Shown one piece after another: positions 24,043-31,795 of a stretch of DNA of 46,708 bases. The number at the start of each line of letters is the position of its first letter. Within the stretch, counting starts at the first letter, position 1. A model generated the notes under the pieces. The model saw only the letters and a program-made list of their open reading frames with translations. It had not been told where the DNA came from and did no database searches. The stretch comes from JAQBQQ01 sp964633955. GTDB taxonomy: Bacteria > Patescibacteriota > Gracilibacteria > Peribacterales > Peribacteraceae. Both the position numbers and the translations under genes were made by a program. The stretch is taken from assembly GCA_964633955.1 (NCBI GenBank), contig CAZWIA010000003.1, forward strand, positions 1-46,708, read 5' to 3'.

Positions 24043-24687
24043 ATGCGCCGCGTCCTCCTCCTCTTCGCCCTCCTCCTCACCGCCTGCACCGCCCAGGATG
24101 TTCCGGGCCAGCTGGACCAGCCGCCCGCGCGGCCGCAAGGACGCTTGGAAGACGGGGCGCCGCTCCCAACCGGCGGAGTGGCAGAGGGCGCCGCAGACGC
24201 CCCGCTGACCCTCATACTGGTGACGCACCCGGCCTGCATCTACTGCCAAGACCTGCACCAGGATCTCCTCCCCCGGCTCCGGGCGCAGTTCACAGAACCG
24301 CGGCTCCTCCGGCTGGAGACGGTGATCCTGCCCCTGCGCAAGTATCCGGAGAGCGCACTCCTGCGCCGGAGCCTCGCCTGCGCGGAGCGGGAAGGGCGGG
24401 CGGGCGCGCTCCTAGACCGCCTCTTCCAGGACCGCCTGACGGACACGGGCGCCCTCCTGGCCGCTTACGCAGAGACCGGGAGCGGCACGCAGGCGTTCGC
24501 CACCTGCCTGTCCCAGCCGCCGTCTTTGGCTACGGAAGACGCCCTGCTCAAGAACCTGCGCGTCACGCTGGTCCCCACCTTCATCCTGCGGGACCCACAA
24601 GGCCGGGAGCTCGATCGGCTGACGGGACTGCCTAAGTGGGCGGATCTGCGGGGATGGCTCATGCGGATCCTCCCAGTGCAGCCTTAG
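24043..24687 (+). CDS. thioredoxin-like (DsbA/Thioredoxin_4) lipoprotein
   Basis: A 214-residue exported thiol-disulfide protein. Signal peptide with lipobox LTAC (Cys15). Thioredoxin-fold start LTLILVTHPACIYCQDLHQDLLPRL has the active-site pair C65-I-Y-C68. A helical insert follows, then the cis-Pro region LVPTFILRDPQGRELDRLTG. Cys122 and Cys164 might form another pair. Most likely an oxidoreductase or disulfide isomerase acting on exported proteins. A TATTCT box ends eight bases before the ATG (24029-24034). Confidence 0.88.
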   Translation: MRRVLLLFALLLTACTAQDVPGQLDQPPARPQGRLEDGAPLPTGGVAEGAADAPLTLILVTHPACIYCQDLHQDLLPRLRAQFTEPRLLRLETVILPLRKYPESALLRRSLACAEREGRAGALLDRLFQDRLTDTGALLAAYAETGSGTQAFATCLSQPPSLATEDALLKNLRVTLVPTFILRDPQGRELDRLTGLPKWADLRGWLMRILPVQP

Positions 24688-24752
24688 GGACAATAGGCGG
24701 ATCGGACAGTAATCCGTTTCTGGTCGGTGGCCGATCGGCGTACGCTCCCCCC

Positions 24753-25565
24753 ATGCCTGAACTCCCGGAAGTGGAAACCACCAAGCGCGCCATGGAGCCG
24801 GTCCTGATCGGAAACACTTTCCACCGGATTGAGGTGCTGCGGCCCAACATGACGCTCTTTGACCGGTCATTTGCCGAGCGGCTCACGGGTAAAACCGTGA
24901 AGCGGATTGAACGCCGTGGAAAGTATCTGCTTCTCCGGCTGGACCGGGACTGCACGCTGGTCCTGCACCTGAAGATGACCGGCCGGCTAGGACTCAGAAT
25001 GCTGAGCGATCCGCCCTTGAAGTACGAACGGCTCCGCTTCCACCTTGCAGACGGTCGAATTCTGATCTTCAACGATCCGCGGACGCTGGGGCGCGCGTAC
25101 CTCGTGGATGACACGCAGGCTGATGCGCACGCGAGCCTTTTGCGGCTGGGCCCGGACGCGCTGGAGGTCAGCCCGGAGGAGTTCCTGACGCGGCTCCTGA
25201 AGCGCCGGGGCGTCCTCAAGAGCGTCCTCCTCAATCAATCCTTCCTGGCCGGTATTGGGAACATCTACGCGGATGAGGCCTGCTTTCTGGCGGGGATTGA
25301 CCCGAACCGGCGGGTTGAATCACTATCCCACAACGAACGCGCAGAGCTGCACGGAGCGATAGTGACCGTCCTTGAGCAAGGCATCAGGAACAGAGGCACC
25401 AGCTTCAGTGATTTTGCCAACCTCTTTGGCCAGCCCGGGCGCAACCAGCGGTCCCTGAACGTCTACGGCCGCGGCGGGAAACCGTGCCGCACGTGCCAGT
25501 CCATCCTGCGCCGCACCACGATCGGCCAGCGGGGGACGGCGTGGTGCGCGCGGTGCCAGCGGTGA
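24753..25565 (+). CDS. mutM: formamidopyrimidine-DNA glycosylase
   Basis: A 270-residue Fpg/MutM excising 8-oxoguanine and formamidopyrimidines. The N-terminus PELPEVETTKRAM has the catalytic Pro2 and Glu3 after Met removal. Also seen: LHLKMTGRL, NDPRTLGRAYLV, the H2TH region (SVLLNQSFLAGIGNIYADEACFLAGIDP), and the C-terminal zinc finger CRTCQSILRRTTIGQRGTAWCARCQ. Full length. TACGCT is six C residues upstream of the ATG (24741-24746). Confidence 0.97.
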   Translation: MPELPEVETTKRAMEPVLIGNTFHRIEVLRPNMTLFDRSFAERLTGKTVKRIERRGKYLLLRLDRDCTLVLHLKMTGRLGLRMLSDPPLKYERLRFHLADGRILIFNDPRTLGRAYLVDDTQADAHASLLRLGPDALEVSPEEFLTRLLKRRGVLKSVLLNQSFLAGIGNIYADEACFLAGIDPNRRVESLSHNERAELHGAIVTVLEQGIRNRGTSFSDFANLFGQPGRNQRSLNVYGRGGKPCRTCQSILRRTTIGQRGTAWCARCQR

Positions 25566-25568
25566 GAG

Positions 25569-25838
25569 TCAGCGCGCGTCCACGTGCACGCGCTTGCGCG
25601 TGCTGGTGTGCCCGGCCGTGAGTTCCACCGCGGTGATGGGCACATCGAACTCCCGCGCAATGAGCGCCATGAGCGCCTTGTTGGCCCGGCCCGCTTCCGG
25701 CACGCCGGCCACGTCCGCCTTGATGCTCCCGTCCGGCAAGACGCCGCGGATCTGGCTCACGTGGGCGCTCGGCCGCGTGCGGATGTCCAGCGTCACGTGG
25801 CCTTGGATGGCCAGGAGTTTCTTGAGATCATCGAGCAT
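25569..25838 (-). CDS. DUF167 (YggU family) protein
   Basis: An 89-residue protein. VTLDIRTRPSAHVSQIRGVLPDGSIKADVAGVPEAGRANKALMALIAREFDVPITAVELTAGHTSTRKRVHV matches the YggU/DUF167 pattern (P..GkAN.aLi..LAk.f.v....v.i..G.tsR.K.v). Function unknown. ATG 25838 is chosen; an in-frame extension upstream runs into the repeat array. GATACT lies seven bases before the ATG (25846-25851), inside the array. The stop is four bases from the convergent mutM stop. Confidence 0.9.
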   Translation of the reverse strand: MLDDLKKLLAIQGHVTLDIRTRPSAHVSQIRGVLPDGSIKADVAGVPEAGRANKALMALIAREFDVPITAVELTAGHTSTRKRVHVDAR

Positions 25839-25880
25839 CAATGAAAGTATCAATGATCCATTATCAATTATCAATTTCTC
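25839..25880. repeat. short 7-bp array (ATCAATG / ATCAATT)
   Basis: Two loosely repeated blocks of atcaat units, same family as 14954-15046. It includes the apparent promoter box of the DUF167 gene and touches the trmD stop. Confidence 0.75.
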
Positions 25881-26547
25881 AACGAAGTTGAGACTTCCGC
25901 CACTTCTCAATCTCCGCATGATGACCGGAGAGGAGCACGTCCGGCACCTTCATTCCCCTAAACTCCTCCGGGCGCGTGTAGTGCGGGTACTCCCGCTTCC
26001 GCCCGAGCGCCGCGGAGAAGCTCTCATCCGCTGCGGACTCTTCTCTTCCCAGAACACCGGGGATCTGGCGGGCCACGGCATCCACCAGCACCATGGCGGG
26101 CAGCTCCCCACCCGTGAGCACGTAGTCCCCAATGCTGACCTCCTCATCCATCCAGCCGTCGATCACCCGCTGATCCACCCCCTCGTAGTGGCCGCACAGG
26201 AGCAGCAGCCAGTCGTGCTTCTTTGCCAAACGTTCCACCCTGGCTTGCGTCAGCCGCTTACCGCGGGGGGAGAGGTAGATACGGTGTGGCTGTAGAGACG
26301 CCCCATGGGGCGTCTCTACAGCCTGGATGGATTCAATCAGCTTCACCACCGGCTCCGCCATCATCACCATCCCCGCGCCGCCGCCGTAGGGCTTGTCATC
26401 CACCTGCCGGTACCTGCCTATGGCAAACTGGCGCAGGTCATGCAGGTGTAGATCGATCACCCCCTCTGTCTGGGCACGACCGATGATGCTCTCCGTGAGA
26501 GGCCCCTGGAACATGCCCGGGAAGAGGGTGAGGATGTCGATACGCAT
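25879..26547 (-). CDS. trmD: tRNA (guanine-N1)-methyltransferase with in-frame palindrome insertion
   Basis: A 222-residue TrmD that makes m1G37 in tRNAs to prevent frameshifting. The trefoil-knot SPOUT domain is clear: MRIDILTLFPGMFQGPL, DDKPYGGGAGMVMMAEPVV, RIYLSPRGKRLTQ, LLLCGHYEGVDQRV, SIGDYVLTGGELPAMVLVDAVARQIPGVLG. Between VKLIESI and RIYLSP an extra loop (QAVETPHGASLQPH) is encoded by a 36-bp perfect palindrome at 26288-26323. ATG 26547 is chosen by family start and a TACCAT box eight bases upstream (26556-26561). Confidence 0.96.
   Translation of the reverse strand: MRIDILTLFPGMFQGPLTESIIGRAQTEGVIDLHLHDLRQFAIGRYRQVDDKPYGGGAGMVMMAEPVVKLIESIQAVETPHGASLQPHRIYLSPRGKRLTQARVERLAKKHDWLLLLCGHYEGVDQRVIDGWMDEEVSIGDYVLTGGELPAMVLVDAVARQIPGVLGREESAADESFSAALGRKREYPHYTRPEEFRGMKVPDVLLSGHHAEIEKWRKSQLR
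26288..26323. repeat. 36-bp perfect palindrome inside trmD
   Basis: Core gtagagacgcccc / ggggcgtctctac. It shares its gtagagacg...cgtctctac ends with the palindrome in the transposase gene at 27011-27038. It is inserted in frame. Confidence 0.92.
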
Positions 26548-26671
26548 GGGGAGGCATGGTACCCGTTCCACGGGGAAAGGGAACGGCCTCTAGGGCATCT
26601 GTACGCCCAGAACGGGGAACCGACCGGATAAATGCCCGGCAGATGAATTCCGCTGCACATGCGCCGGGCGA

Positions 26672-27256
26672 ATGATACACAGCATGGACCCCCTCCTCTT
26701 CCGGAAACGGTACCGCATTCCCTCGGCCCGGAAACCGGGCCGGGATTATGCCGCGCCGGGCCGGTATTTCGTGACGATCGTCACCCGGCACCGCCTGCCG
26801 TGGTTCGGGGACATCCGCCACGGGGTCATGGGGTTATCGGATGCCGGGTGCGTGGCGTGGGATTGTTGGGACCAGATTCCGCGCCATTATCCGAACGTAT
26901 CCACCGGCGCGTTCATCGTCATGCCGGACCACGTGCATGGGATCATCACGATCGGACCGGGGATTGATACAATGTGGCCCGTTGGAACGTCGCCCGTTGA
27001 AACGTGGCCCGTAGAGACGCGGCATGCCGCGTCTCTACCCATGGATCCACAACCCGTTCCCCGATTGGCCACGGGATCGTTGGGGGCCATCATCAATCAA
27101 TACAAATCCGCGTGTTCCAAATACATCCACCAATTGGGATACGGCGAATTCCAATGGCAATCCCGGTTCCACGATCGGATCATCCGGTCGGGCGATGAAT
27201 ATGATCGCATTGCGGCGTACATCCGCGCCAATCCCCTGCAGGAACACCGATCATAA
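26672..27256 (+). CDS. REP-associated tyrosine transposase (Y1_Tnp, IS200-like)
   Basis: A 194-residue HUH-type single-strand DNA transposase. RYFVTIVTRHRLPWFGDI, FIVMPDHVHGIITI (HUH metal motif HVH) and SLGAIINQYKSACSKYI (candidate catalytic tyrosine) are in family order, followed by EFQWQSRFHDRIIRSGDEYDRIAAYIRANPLQE. No IS200/605 partner tnpB and no flanking ends are seen, as expected for domesticated RAYTs that act on REP palindromes. Residues about 101-125 are an in-frame insert: three 15-bp repeats (WPVGT, SPVET, WPVET) and then a 28-bp palindrome. It could start at ATG 26672 or at 26684. Confidence 0.88.
   Translation: MIHSMDPLLFRKRYRIPSARKPGRDYAAPGRYFVTIVTRHRLPWFGDIRHGVMGLSDAGCVAWDCWDQIPRHYPNVSTGAFIVMPDHVHGIITIGPGIDTMWPVGTSPVETWPVETRHAASLPMDPQPVPRLATGSLGAIINQYKSACSKYIHQLGYGEFQWQSRFHDRIIRSGDEYDRIAAYIRANPLQEHRS
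26976..27020. repeat. three 15-bp in-frame tandem repeats inside the transposase gene
   Basis: Units gtggcccgttggaac, gtcgcccgttgaaac and gtggcccgtagagac, each five codons. The last runs into the palindrome. Confidence 0.85.
27011..27038. repeat. 28-bp perfect palindrome inside the transposase gene
   Basis: gtagagacgcggca / tgccgcgtctctac. Same 9-base ends as the trmD palindrome, different centre. Confidence 0.92.
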
Positions 27257-27293
27257 AAAAAGCCGCCCGCCCCGCATCTGCGGGGCGGACGGC
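27254..27293 (-). terminator. strong terminator, minus strand
   Basis: A 14-bp stem with one mismatch (27262-27275 / 27280-27293), a 4-base loop and seven T on the minus strand. It serves the minus-strand gene ending at 27303. Confidence 0.85.
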
Positions 27294-27302
27294 GGTGGCG
27301 AG

Positions 27303-27605
27303 TTAGTGGTGGGCGACGAGCGTGATGCCGTTGCCCAGGACCATCACCGTTCGGCCGATGGCCTGGAGGCGCCCGCGAAAGCGCCTTGTGGCGGGATCCA
27401 ACGCCCGACTGGCATGCCAGACCTGGCCAGTCGAATCGATGAACGTGAACGAATCTTGATCGACTCGTCCACGGATCTGATACTCCGGTTCCGGTTCTGG
27501 ATCGGCCAACAGGGCTTCCTCCGGGACCACCCGGAGTGTGATCCTTTTGGAAAACTGCGGCCGGTGATCAACCAGCCTACCGCGGTCACGGGCAACCAGA
27601 CACAT
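27303..27605 (-). CDS. small hypothetical protein
   Basis: A 100-residue, probably beta-rich protein without a recognised family. Segments RITLRVVPEEALLADPEPEPEYQIRGRVDQDSFTFIDSTGQVWHASRALDPATRRFRGRLQAIGRTVMVLGNGITLVA look like a small OB- or SH3-like barrel (RGRV..DSFTFID), which is a guess. It has no signal peptide. A strong terminator directly downstream supports expression from this strand. The start at 27605 is uncertain: no promoter box or Shine-Dalgarno is close. Confidence 0.5.
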   Translation of the reverse strand: MCLVARDRGRLVDHRPQFSKRITLRVVPEEALLADPEPEPEYQIRGRVDQDSFTFIDSTGQVWHASRALDPATRRFRGRLQAIGRTVMVLGNGITLVAHH

Positions 27606-27806
27606 GGTGTGATCCTCGTCCTCTCGCCAACCCCTCTCACGCTGACAGCCGCATCCAATACGGCCGTATCCGGTGAGAAGGACTCAGAGAGGGCGAACGT
27701 GATGTGAAGGAACTATGACACTTTAAAATCTAATTATAAATTGTCAAGTACACTCAACACACCAAGTAATAACTTTGGCTTCCAGAAAAGGCAAACCGAT
27801 CTGCCG

Positions 27807-27835
27807 CGCTCCGGGAAAAACCTGTGCCCGGAGCG
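27807..27835. other. 9-bp perfect hairpin in gene-free DNA near the porB stop
   Basis: cgctccggg / cccggagcg with an 11-base A-rich loop. There is no T run after the stem on either strand, so it is not a standard terminator. The 27606-27856 spacer is otherwise AT-rich and without a convincing gene. Confidence 0.6.
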
Positions 27836-27856
27836 GAAAAAACACCATTTGACCCC

Positions 27857-28771
27857 CTACACGAATTCCTGCATCAGATCCGTCACATCCATCCGCTCCA
27901 CCTCCTCCGTGAGCTGCGTGGCTTTCCCCTGCCGGGGCACCAGCCGATCGTAGAAGCTGGGGATGTCCGTCCGCTGGTAGAGGATGCCGGTCGCAATGCG
28001 CTCCCGCGTATCCACCGCCAGCTCCCGGGCCCGGCGGAAGTCTGAAGGATCATGCCCTTCGGCCTGCGCATCAACACAGCGGTCAAGCAGCCACTCGTGG
28101 GTGGCGAAGTGGTTGTAGGTGGGACAGGCTTGCAGCACGTCCACGATGGCAAAGCCGTGCTGCTGATGCCGGATGGCCGCCATGAGGATCTGGGTGAGCT
28201 GCGGGATGTTGCCGCTGAAGCCCCGCGCCACAAACGTGGGCTCCAGGGAGAAGAGGAAGTCCATACTGGGCAGCGTGTGCTCCGGGATGCCGTTGGGGGA
28301 TGCGTTCATAGGCTGACCCTGCCAGGTGAGGCTGCTGGCTTGACCGGTGGTGAGACCGTAGTTGGCGTTGTTGTGCAGGATGAACGTGATGGGATAGTTG
28401 CTGCGGACGGCGTGGACCAGGTGGCCCACCCCCTCACTGAAGCTGGCGCCGTCCCCGCCCTGGGCAATGACGGGCACGCGCATGTTGGCCAGCTTGGCGC
28501 CCGCGGCAAAGGGGATCACGCGGCCATGCAGACCGTGGAACCGGTAACCCTGCAACTTATCGCTCATGTTGCCGTGGCAGCCTACGTCATAGCACAGGAG
28601 GACCTGCCAGGGATGGATGCCCAGCTCCACCAACGCGCGCTTGAGCGCGGTCCAGATGCCGTAGTCCCCGCAGCCGTCGCACCAGGTGCACCGGGTCTCG
28701 CAGCGGTAGCTGCCCATGTTGGGACCCAGTCCTGAACTTGATGAAGGGCCGGATTGGAGCGGGATGGGCAT
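27857..28771 (-). CDS. porB: 2-oxoacid:ferredoxin oxidoreductase, beta subunit
   Basis: A 304-residue TPP-binding subunit that decarboxylates a 2-oxoacid (pyruvate or 2-oxoglutarate). It contains WCDGCGDYGIW near the N-terminus (cluster-type cysteines), the TPP/Mg motif GGDGASFSEGVGHLVHAVRSNYPITFILHNNANYGLTTGQAS, and VDVLQACPTYN, all typical of KorB/PorB. Substrate specificity cannot be decided. It lies 36 bases downstream of the alpha/gamma subunit in one operon. No delta (ferredoxin) subunit is visible; the nearby flavodoxin may be the electron acceptor. Confidence 0.93.
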   Translation of the reverse strand: MPIPLQSGPSSSSGLGPNMGSYRCETRCTWCDGCGDYGIWTALKRALVELGIHPWQVLLCYDVGCHGNMSDKLQGYRFHGLHGRVIPFAAGAKLANMRVPVIAQGGDGASFSEGVGHLVHAVRSNYPITFILHNNANYGLTTGQASSLTWQGQPMNASPNGIPEHTLPSMDFLFSLEPTFVARGFSGNIPQLTQILMAAIRHQQHGFAIVDVLQACPTYNHFATHEWLLDRCVDAQAEGHDPSDFRRARELAVDTRERIATGILYQRTDIPSFYDRLVPRQGKATQLTEEVERMDVTDLMQEFV

Positions 28772-28807
28772 GGATGAAGTGGAAAATTGACCATGTACCG
28801 TGAAGAA

Positions 28808-30628
28808 TTACGGATGAGGGGAAGAGGAAGTGAGAAGGGATTCCCTGAAAGCAGCCGCGGACTCGCGCAGGTGGCAAAGCAGGGCCTTCTTGAGCTCATC
28901 GTAGAAGAACGGGCGTCCATCGTACTTCACGATCTGGTACGGGATCTGTACGCCGCACTCCATGCAGAGAAGCCTGCCCAGCTGCCCCGTAGAGTTGCCT
29001 TCCAGCAGGATGACGCGCTTGGCGCGCGCCGCAAGCGTCTGGAAGAGCTCCGTCTTAAGCGGCCAGAGCGCCGTATAGTGGAGATAGTCCGTGCGGTGCC
29101 CCATCACTTCCGGATCCCGCAGCACGTCCAGCACGGCGGTCTTGGTGCTGCCCCATCCCACGATGAGCGTGTCCACGGGAGCGTCCGGCCCGCCGTCTCC
29201 GTAGAGCTCCGGCTCAGGCAGCGCGGCACGGAGCGCTTCTATCTTCCTCAGGCGCTTGTCCGCCTGAGCCTCCGCGTTCTCCGCCGATTCATCCACCGTC
29301 CCACCCCCGCCGTGCTCATCCGCCTGCGCGGCGTACGTGGCCGCCTCCATGCCCGGCAGCCACCGCGCGGAGACGCCATCCGGCACGTGCGGCTGGTAGC
29401 GGTCGCTGCCCTGCAGGGCCTTGAGACATGCGGGATCCGTGACCAGACGTGAACCGCGGTTGACCTGCGCGCGCGACTGATCAAACGGCTGAACGGTGAA
29501 GAGTCCTTCCATGAGCTGCTTGTCCGTGAGGACGATCACGGGAAGCTGGAACTCCTCCGCCAGATTGAATGCCTGCGCCATCAGGCTGAAGCTGTCTTCC
29601 GGATCGGAAGCGGCCAGCACGCACCGCGGGAATTCCCCGTGGCCGCCAAAGCACGCCAAAAGCAGATCCCCCTGCGCCGTCCACGTGGGATTGCCCGTAG
29701 CGGGTCCCGGCCGCATGGCCAGCACAAAGACCGATGGGCTCTCGATCATGCCGCTCATGCTGAGCGTCTCCGTCATCAGGTCAAACCCGCCGCCGGAGGT
29801 GGCCGTGAGCGCGCGCGTTCCCATGTGCATGGCGCCGCAGACCATCTGAGCCGCCGTGATCTCATCTTCCGCCTGCTTCACCACCATCCCGGTCTTATTC
29901 TGGATCTCCGCGATGTAGCTGAGCAGCGGAGAACTGGGCGTCATGGGGTATCCGGCGTAGAACCGCACGCCGGCATGCACCGCGCCAAGCCCCATGGCCT
30001 CGGCGCACCGGAGGAGCAGGCAGCGCTGCCACCGGGCGGGATCGGGTACGGGCAGCGGAACGCTCACCCGCCCGTGCGTGGGATCCAGGTGCGCGTACCC
30101 CGCCTCAATGCACCGCATGTTCCGCTCCAGCAGGTCCCGCTTCCGCGCAAACCGCTCGCCCACCAGGTCCTTGAGCTTCTGCGCATCCAGCCCCAAGACG
30201 GACCACAGGAACGCGGCAATGAGCACGTTCCCCAGGATGGGCACGGCATCCAGCTCGTTCAGCATGGCATCCACCGGCAGCTCGATCGCTCTGAGCCGCC
30301 GATCGCGCATGAGCGCCTGTTGCGCCTCCGTGAACGTCCAACCCGGCGTCTGGTGCACCACGATGCCATCCGCCTTCAGGTCCGGGAGGTTCCGCTCCAG
30401 TCCGTGGTGATTGAAGCACACCAGCACCTCCGCCGCCTGCGCGCTGGACCGCAGGGACCGATCGGAGATATCCAGCTGGTAACTGGCATGCCCGCCCTTG
30501 ATGAGCGACGGATACTCCCGGTAGCCGAACACGCAGTAGCCCTCCCGCTTGAGCCCCTTGGCCAGGATCTCACCGACCGAATTAATTCCCTGACCAGAGG
30601 CGCCGACGATCTTGAGGGCAACGCGCAC
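28808..30628 (-). CDS. porA: 2-oxoacid:ferredoxin oxidoreductase, fused gamma-alpha subunit
   Basis: A 606-residue fusion. The gamma domain (about residues 1-185) starts VALKIVGASGQGINSVGEILAKGLKREGYCVFGYREYPSLIKGGHASYQL. The alpha pyrimidine-binding domain (from about 215) has GVRFYAGYPMTPSSPLLSYIAE and QAEDEITAAQMVCGAMHMGTRALTATSGGGFDLMTE. The transketolase C-terminal domain has TLIVGWGSTKTAVLDVL. This gamma-alpha fusion is the KorA arrangement found in many anaerobes. The start is GTG, with CATACT seven bases upstream (30636-30641) within a 7-bp array. It forms an operon with porB. Confidence 0.93.
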   Translation of the reverse strand: MRVALKIVGASGQGINSVGEILAKGLKREGYCVFGYREYPSLIKGGHASYQLDISDRSLRSSAQAAEVLVCFNHHGLERNLPDLKADGIVVHQTPGWTFTEAQQALMRDRRLRAIELPVDAMLNELDAVPILGNVLIAAFLWSVLGLDAQKLKDLVGERFARKRDLLERNMRCIEAGYAHLDPTHGRVSVPLPVPDPARWQRCLLLRCAEAMGLGAVHAGVRFYAGYPMTPSSPLLSYIAEIQNKTGMVVKQAEDEITAAQMVCGAMHMGTRALTATSGGGFDLMTETLSMSGMIESPSVFVLAMRPGPATGNPTWTAQGDLLLACFGGHGEFPRCVLAASDPEDSFSLMAQAFNLAEEFQLPVIVLTDKQLMEGLFTVQPFDQSRAQVNRGSRLVTDPACLKALQGSDRYQPHVPDGVSARWLPGMEAATYAAQADEHGGGGTVDESAENAEAQADKRLRKIEALRAALPEPELYGDGGPDAPVDTLIVGWGSTKTAVLDVLRDPEVMGHRTDYLHYTALWPLKTELFQTLAARAKRVILLEGNSTGQLGRLLCMECGVQIPYQIVKYDGRPFFYDELKKALLCHLRESAAAFRESLLTSSSPHP

Positions 30629-30630
30629 AA

Positions 30631-30708
30631 TTGGAAGTATGAATCATGAATCGTGAATTATGAACAATGCCATCCCATAATTCATGATTCCTACTTCACG
30701 ATTCACCG
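30631..30708. repeat. inverted 7-bp array (ATGAATC / GATTCAT)
   Basis: Left arm of atgaatc/gtgaatt units, right arm 30676-30706 of attcatg/attcctac/acgattc units. It lies between the flavodoxin and porA genes and holds the porA -10-like box. Confidence 0.87.
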
Positions 30709-31169
30709 GGTTTGATCTGCTGCTGCAGCTGCGTAATCCATCCTCGAACAACTTCCTCCTGTCCGTAGGGTTCATTGATGATCCGCAACGTAGGTGCGAC
30801 CAACTGGCCGTTACGGGCCTTCACGAATTCCTCCAGGTGGTCCGCGGCCTTGCACGTGTAGTGGTACCGCTCATCCCCCAAGCCGATCACCGCCACGCGG
30901 CGCCCCTGGAAGTCCAGATCATTGAACACCGTGTGCACCAGGTGATGCATGTGCGGATTGAGCTGCCCCTCCACGTTGCCGGTGTTCCAGGTGCTGGCGG
31001 CCAGGATGAGCAGGTCTTCCTTCCCGGGGAGGTCCTGCGGGCTCACCCGCTCCGCACGCTCCATAGTGACCGTCATGCCCGGCACGCCCTCCAGTGCGGA
31101 TCTCACCTGCTCCGCTACGTACTCCGTGTGACCGCTGGTGGAGGCGTAGATCAGGCGGACGGACGGCAT
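30696..31169 (-). CDS. flavodoxin
   Basis: A 157-residue FMN electron carrier. The phosphate-binding loop is RLIYASTSGHTEYVAEQV (T/S-x-T-G-x-T type). The flavin-flanking loops LILAASTWNTGNVEGQLNPHM and VAVIGLGDERYHYTCKAADHLEEFV are present. Length and order are those of a short-chain flavodoxin. It lies directly upstream of the porAB genes on the same strand, which suggests it accepts electrons from them. TACAGT lies eight bases before the ATG (31178-31183). The C-terminus (KPGES) reaches into the inverted array. Confidence 0.9.
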   Translation of the reverse strand: MPSVRLIYASTSGHTEYVAEQVRSALEGVPGMTVTMERAERVSPQDLPGKEDLLILAASTWNTGNVEGQLNPHMHHLVHTVFNDLDFQGRRVAVIGLGDERYHYTCKAADHLEEFVKARNGQLVAPTLRIINEPYGQEEVVRGWITQLQQQIKPGES

Positions 31170-31317
31170 GGCCCTATACTGTACCGATCCAGCCCGCGGC
31201 GGGGCATTGACATAATTGATTTACTGAGTATAGTGCGCCTGCTCACGGAACGCGGCAGAGGTCATGCGCGTGGGCATGTCCTTTGAATTTCCGCCGTTCC
31301 GGAGCAGGAGCAGGCCA

Positions 31318-31644
31318 ATGCGCAATCGTAGGCAACAGTATTCGATCAGCTTCGAGCGTTTGGAAGGGCGCATGCCGCCTTCCACATTCGCCAGCACTGA
31401 ACCGCCCCCCGCAGAAGTCACGGCGGGCAGGACCGAAAACGAGCCGATTCCGCCGGTCTACCCGCCGGACATCCCCAACGCCCCGCCCTTGCCCTCGCCG
31501 GATCCCCCGGTGGAGCCCAGCCTGCCGGGTGTGGATGGGCCTGCGGATGGGAAGCCCATCCCGCCGGTCTACCCGCCGGACATCCCCAAGGCTCCGCCGC
31601 TGCCCATTCCAGATCCCCCGGTGGAGCCGAGCCTTCCAGGGTAG
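31318..31644 (+). CDS. small proline-rich repeat protein with LEPR-like N-terminal motif
   Basis: A 108-residue protein. ATG 31318 is chosen because AGGAG sits seven bases upstream (31306-31310), a rare good Shine-Dalgarno here. The N-terminus RRQQYSISFERLEGRMPPSTFAS resembles the FExLExRxxLS motif seen at the start of some surface proteins in Planctomycetes and others, but this is a similarity only. The rest is two 29-residue units of PIPPVYPPDIPxAPPLPxPDPPVEPSLPG (about 43-71 and 80-108). A strong terminator follows. A longer ORF in another frame runs through this region into the acetate-CoA ligase but is not the natural frame. Confidence 0.6.
   Translation: MRNRRQQYSISFERLEGRMPPSTFASTEPPPAEVTAGRTENEPIPPVYPPDIPNAPPLPSPDPPVEPSLPGVDGPADGKPIPPVYPPDIPKAPPLPIPDPPVEPSLPG
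31444..31641 (+). repeat. two 87-bp direct repeats (period 111) in the proline-rich gene
   Basis: Copies 31444-31530 and 31555-31641, nearly identical, encode the two Pro-rich units. Confidence 0.9.
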
Positions 31645-31655
31645 GCTCCCAGAGA

Positions 31656-31687
31656 CCCTCTGCCGCTACGCGCGGCAGGGGGATTTT
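31656..31687 (+). terminator. rho-independent terminator after the proline-rich gene
   Basis: An 11-bp stem with one G-T pair (ccctctgccgc / gcggcaggggg), a 5-base loop, then tttt. Confidence 0.85.
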
Positions 31688-31783
31688 CTTATGGAGCCTG
31701 GGGATCCGGAAGGGCGGCCTTCTTGCCCTTCCCTGCCCTCCCTGCCGTTACGCAGCGATCTACCGAAAACTGCGGTTTTCTGC

Positions 31784-31789
31784 TATAAT
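31784..31789 (+). promoter_or_regulatory. -10 box, leaderless-type, acetate-CoA ligase
   Basis: Perfect TATAAT ending six bases before the ATG at 31796. A typical start point 6-7 bases after the box would be the A of the ATG itself. Confidence 0.7.
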
Positions 31790-31795
31790 TTCTTG

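Noticed and set aside
26672..27256. Complete IS200/IS605 insertion sequence
   Set aside because: No tnpB and no recognisable subterminal hairpin ends at the gene borders; a RAYT fits better.
27807..27835. porB terminator
   Set aside because: Good stem, but no T run on either strand after it; kept only as a hairpin.
31283..31795. Long in-frame extension upstream of the acetate-CoA ligase start
   Set aside because: It reads the proline-rich repeats in another frame as Arg/Ser-rich nonsense, crosses a strong terminator and the TATAAT box, and the family start is at 31796.
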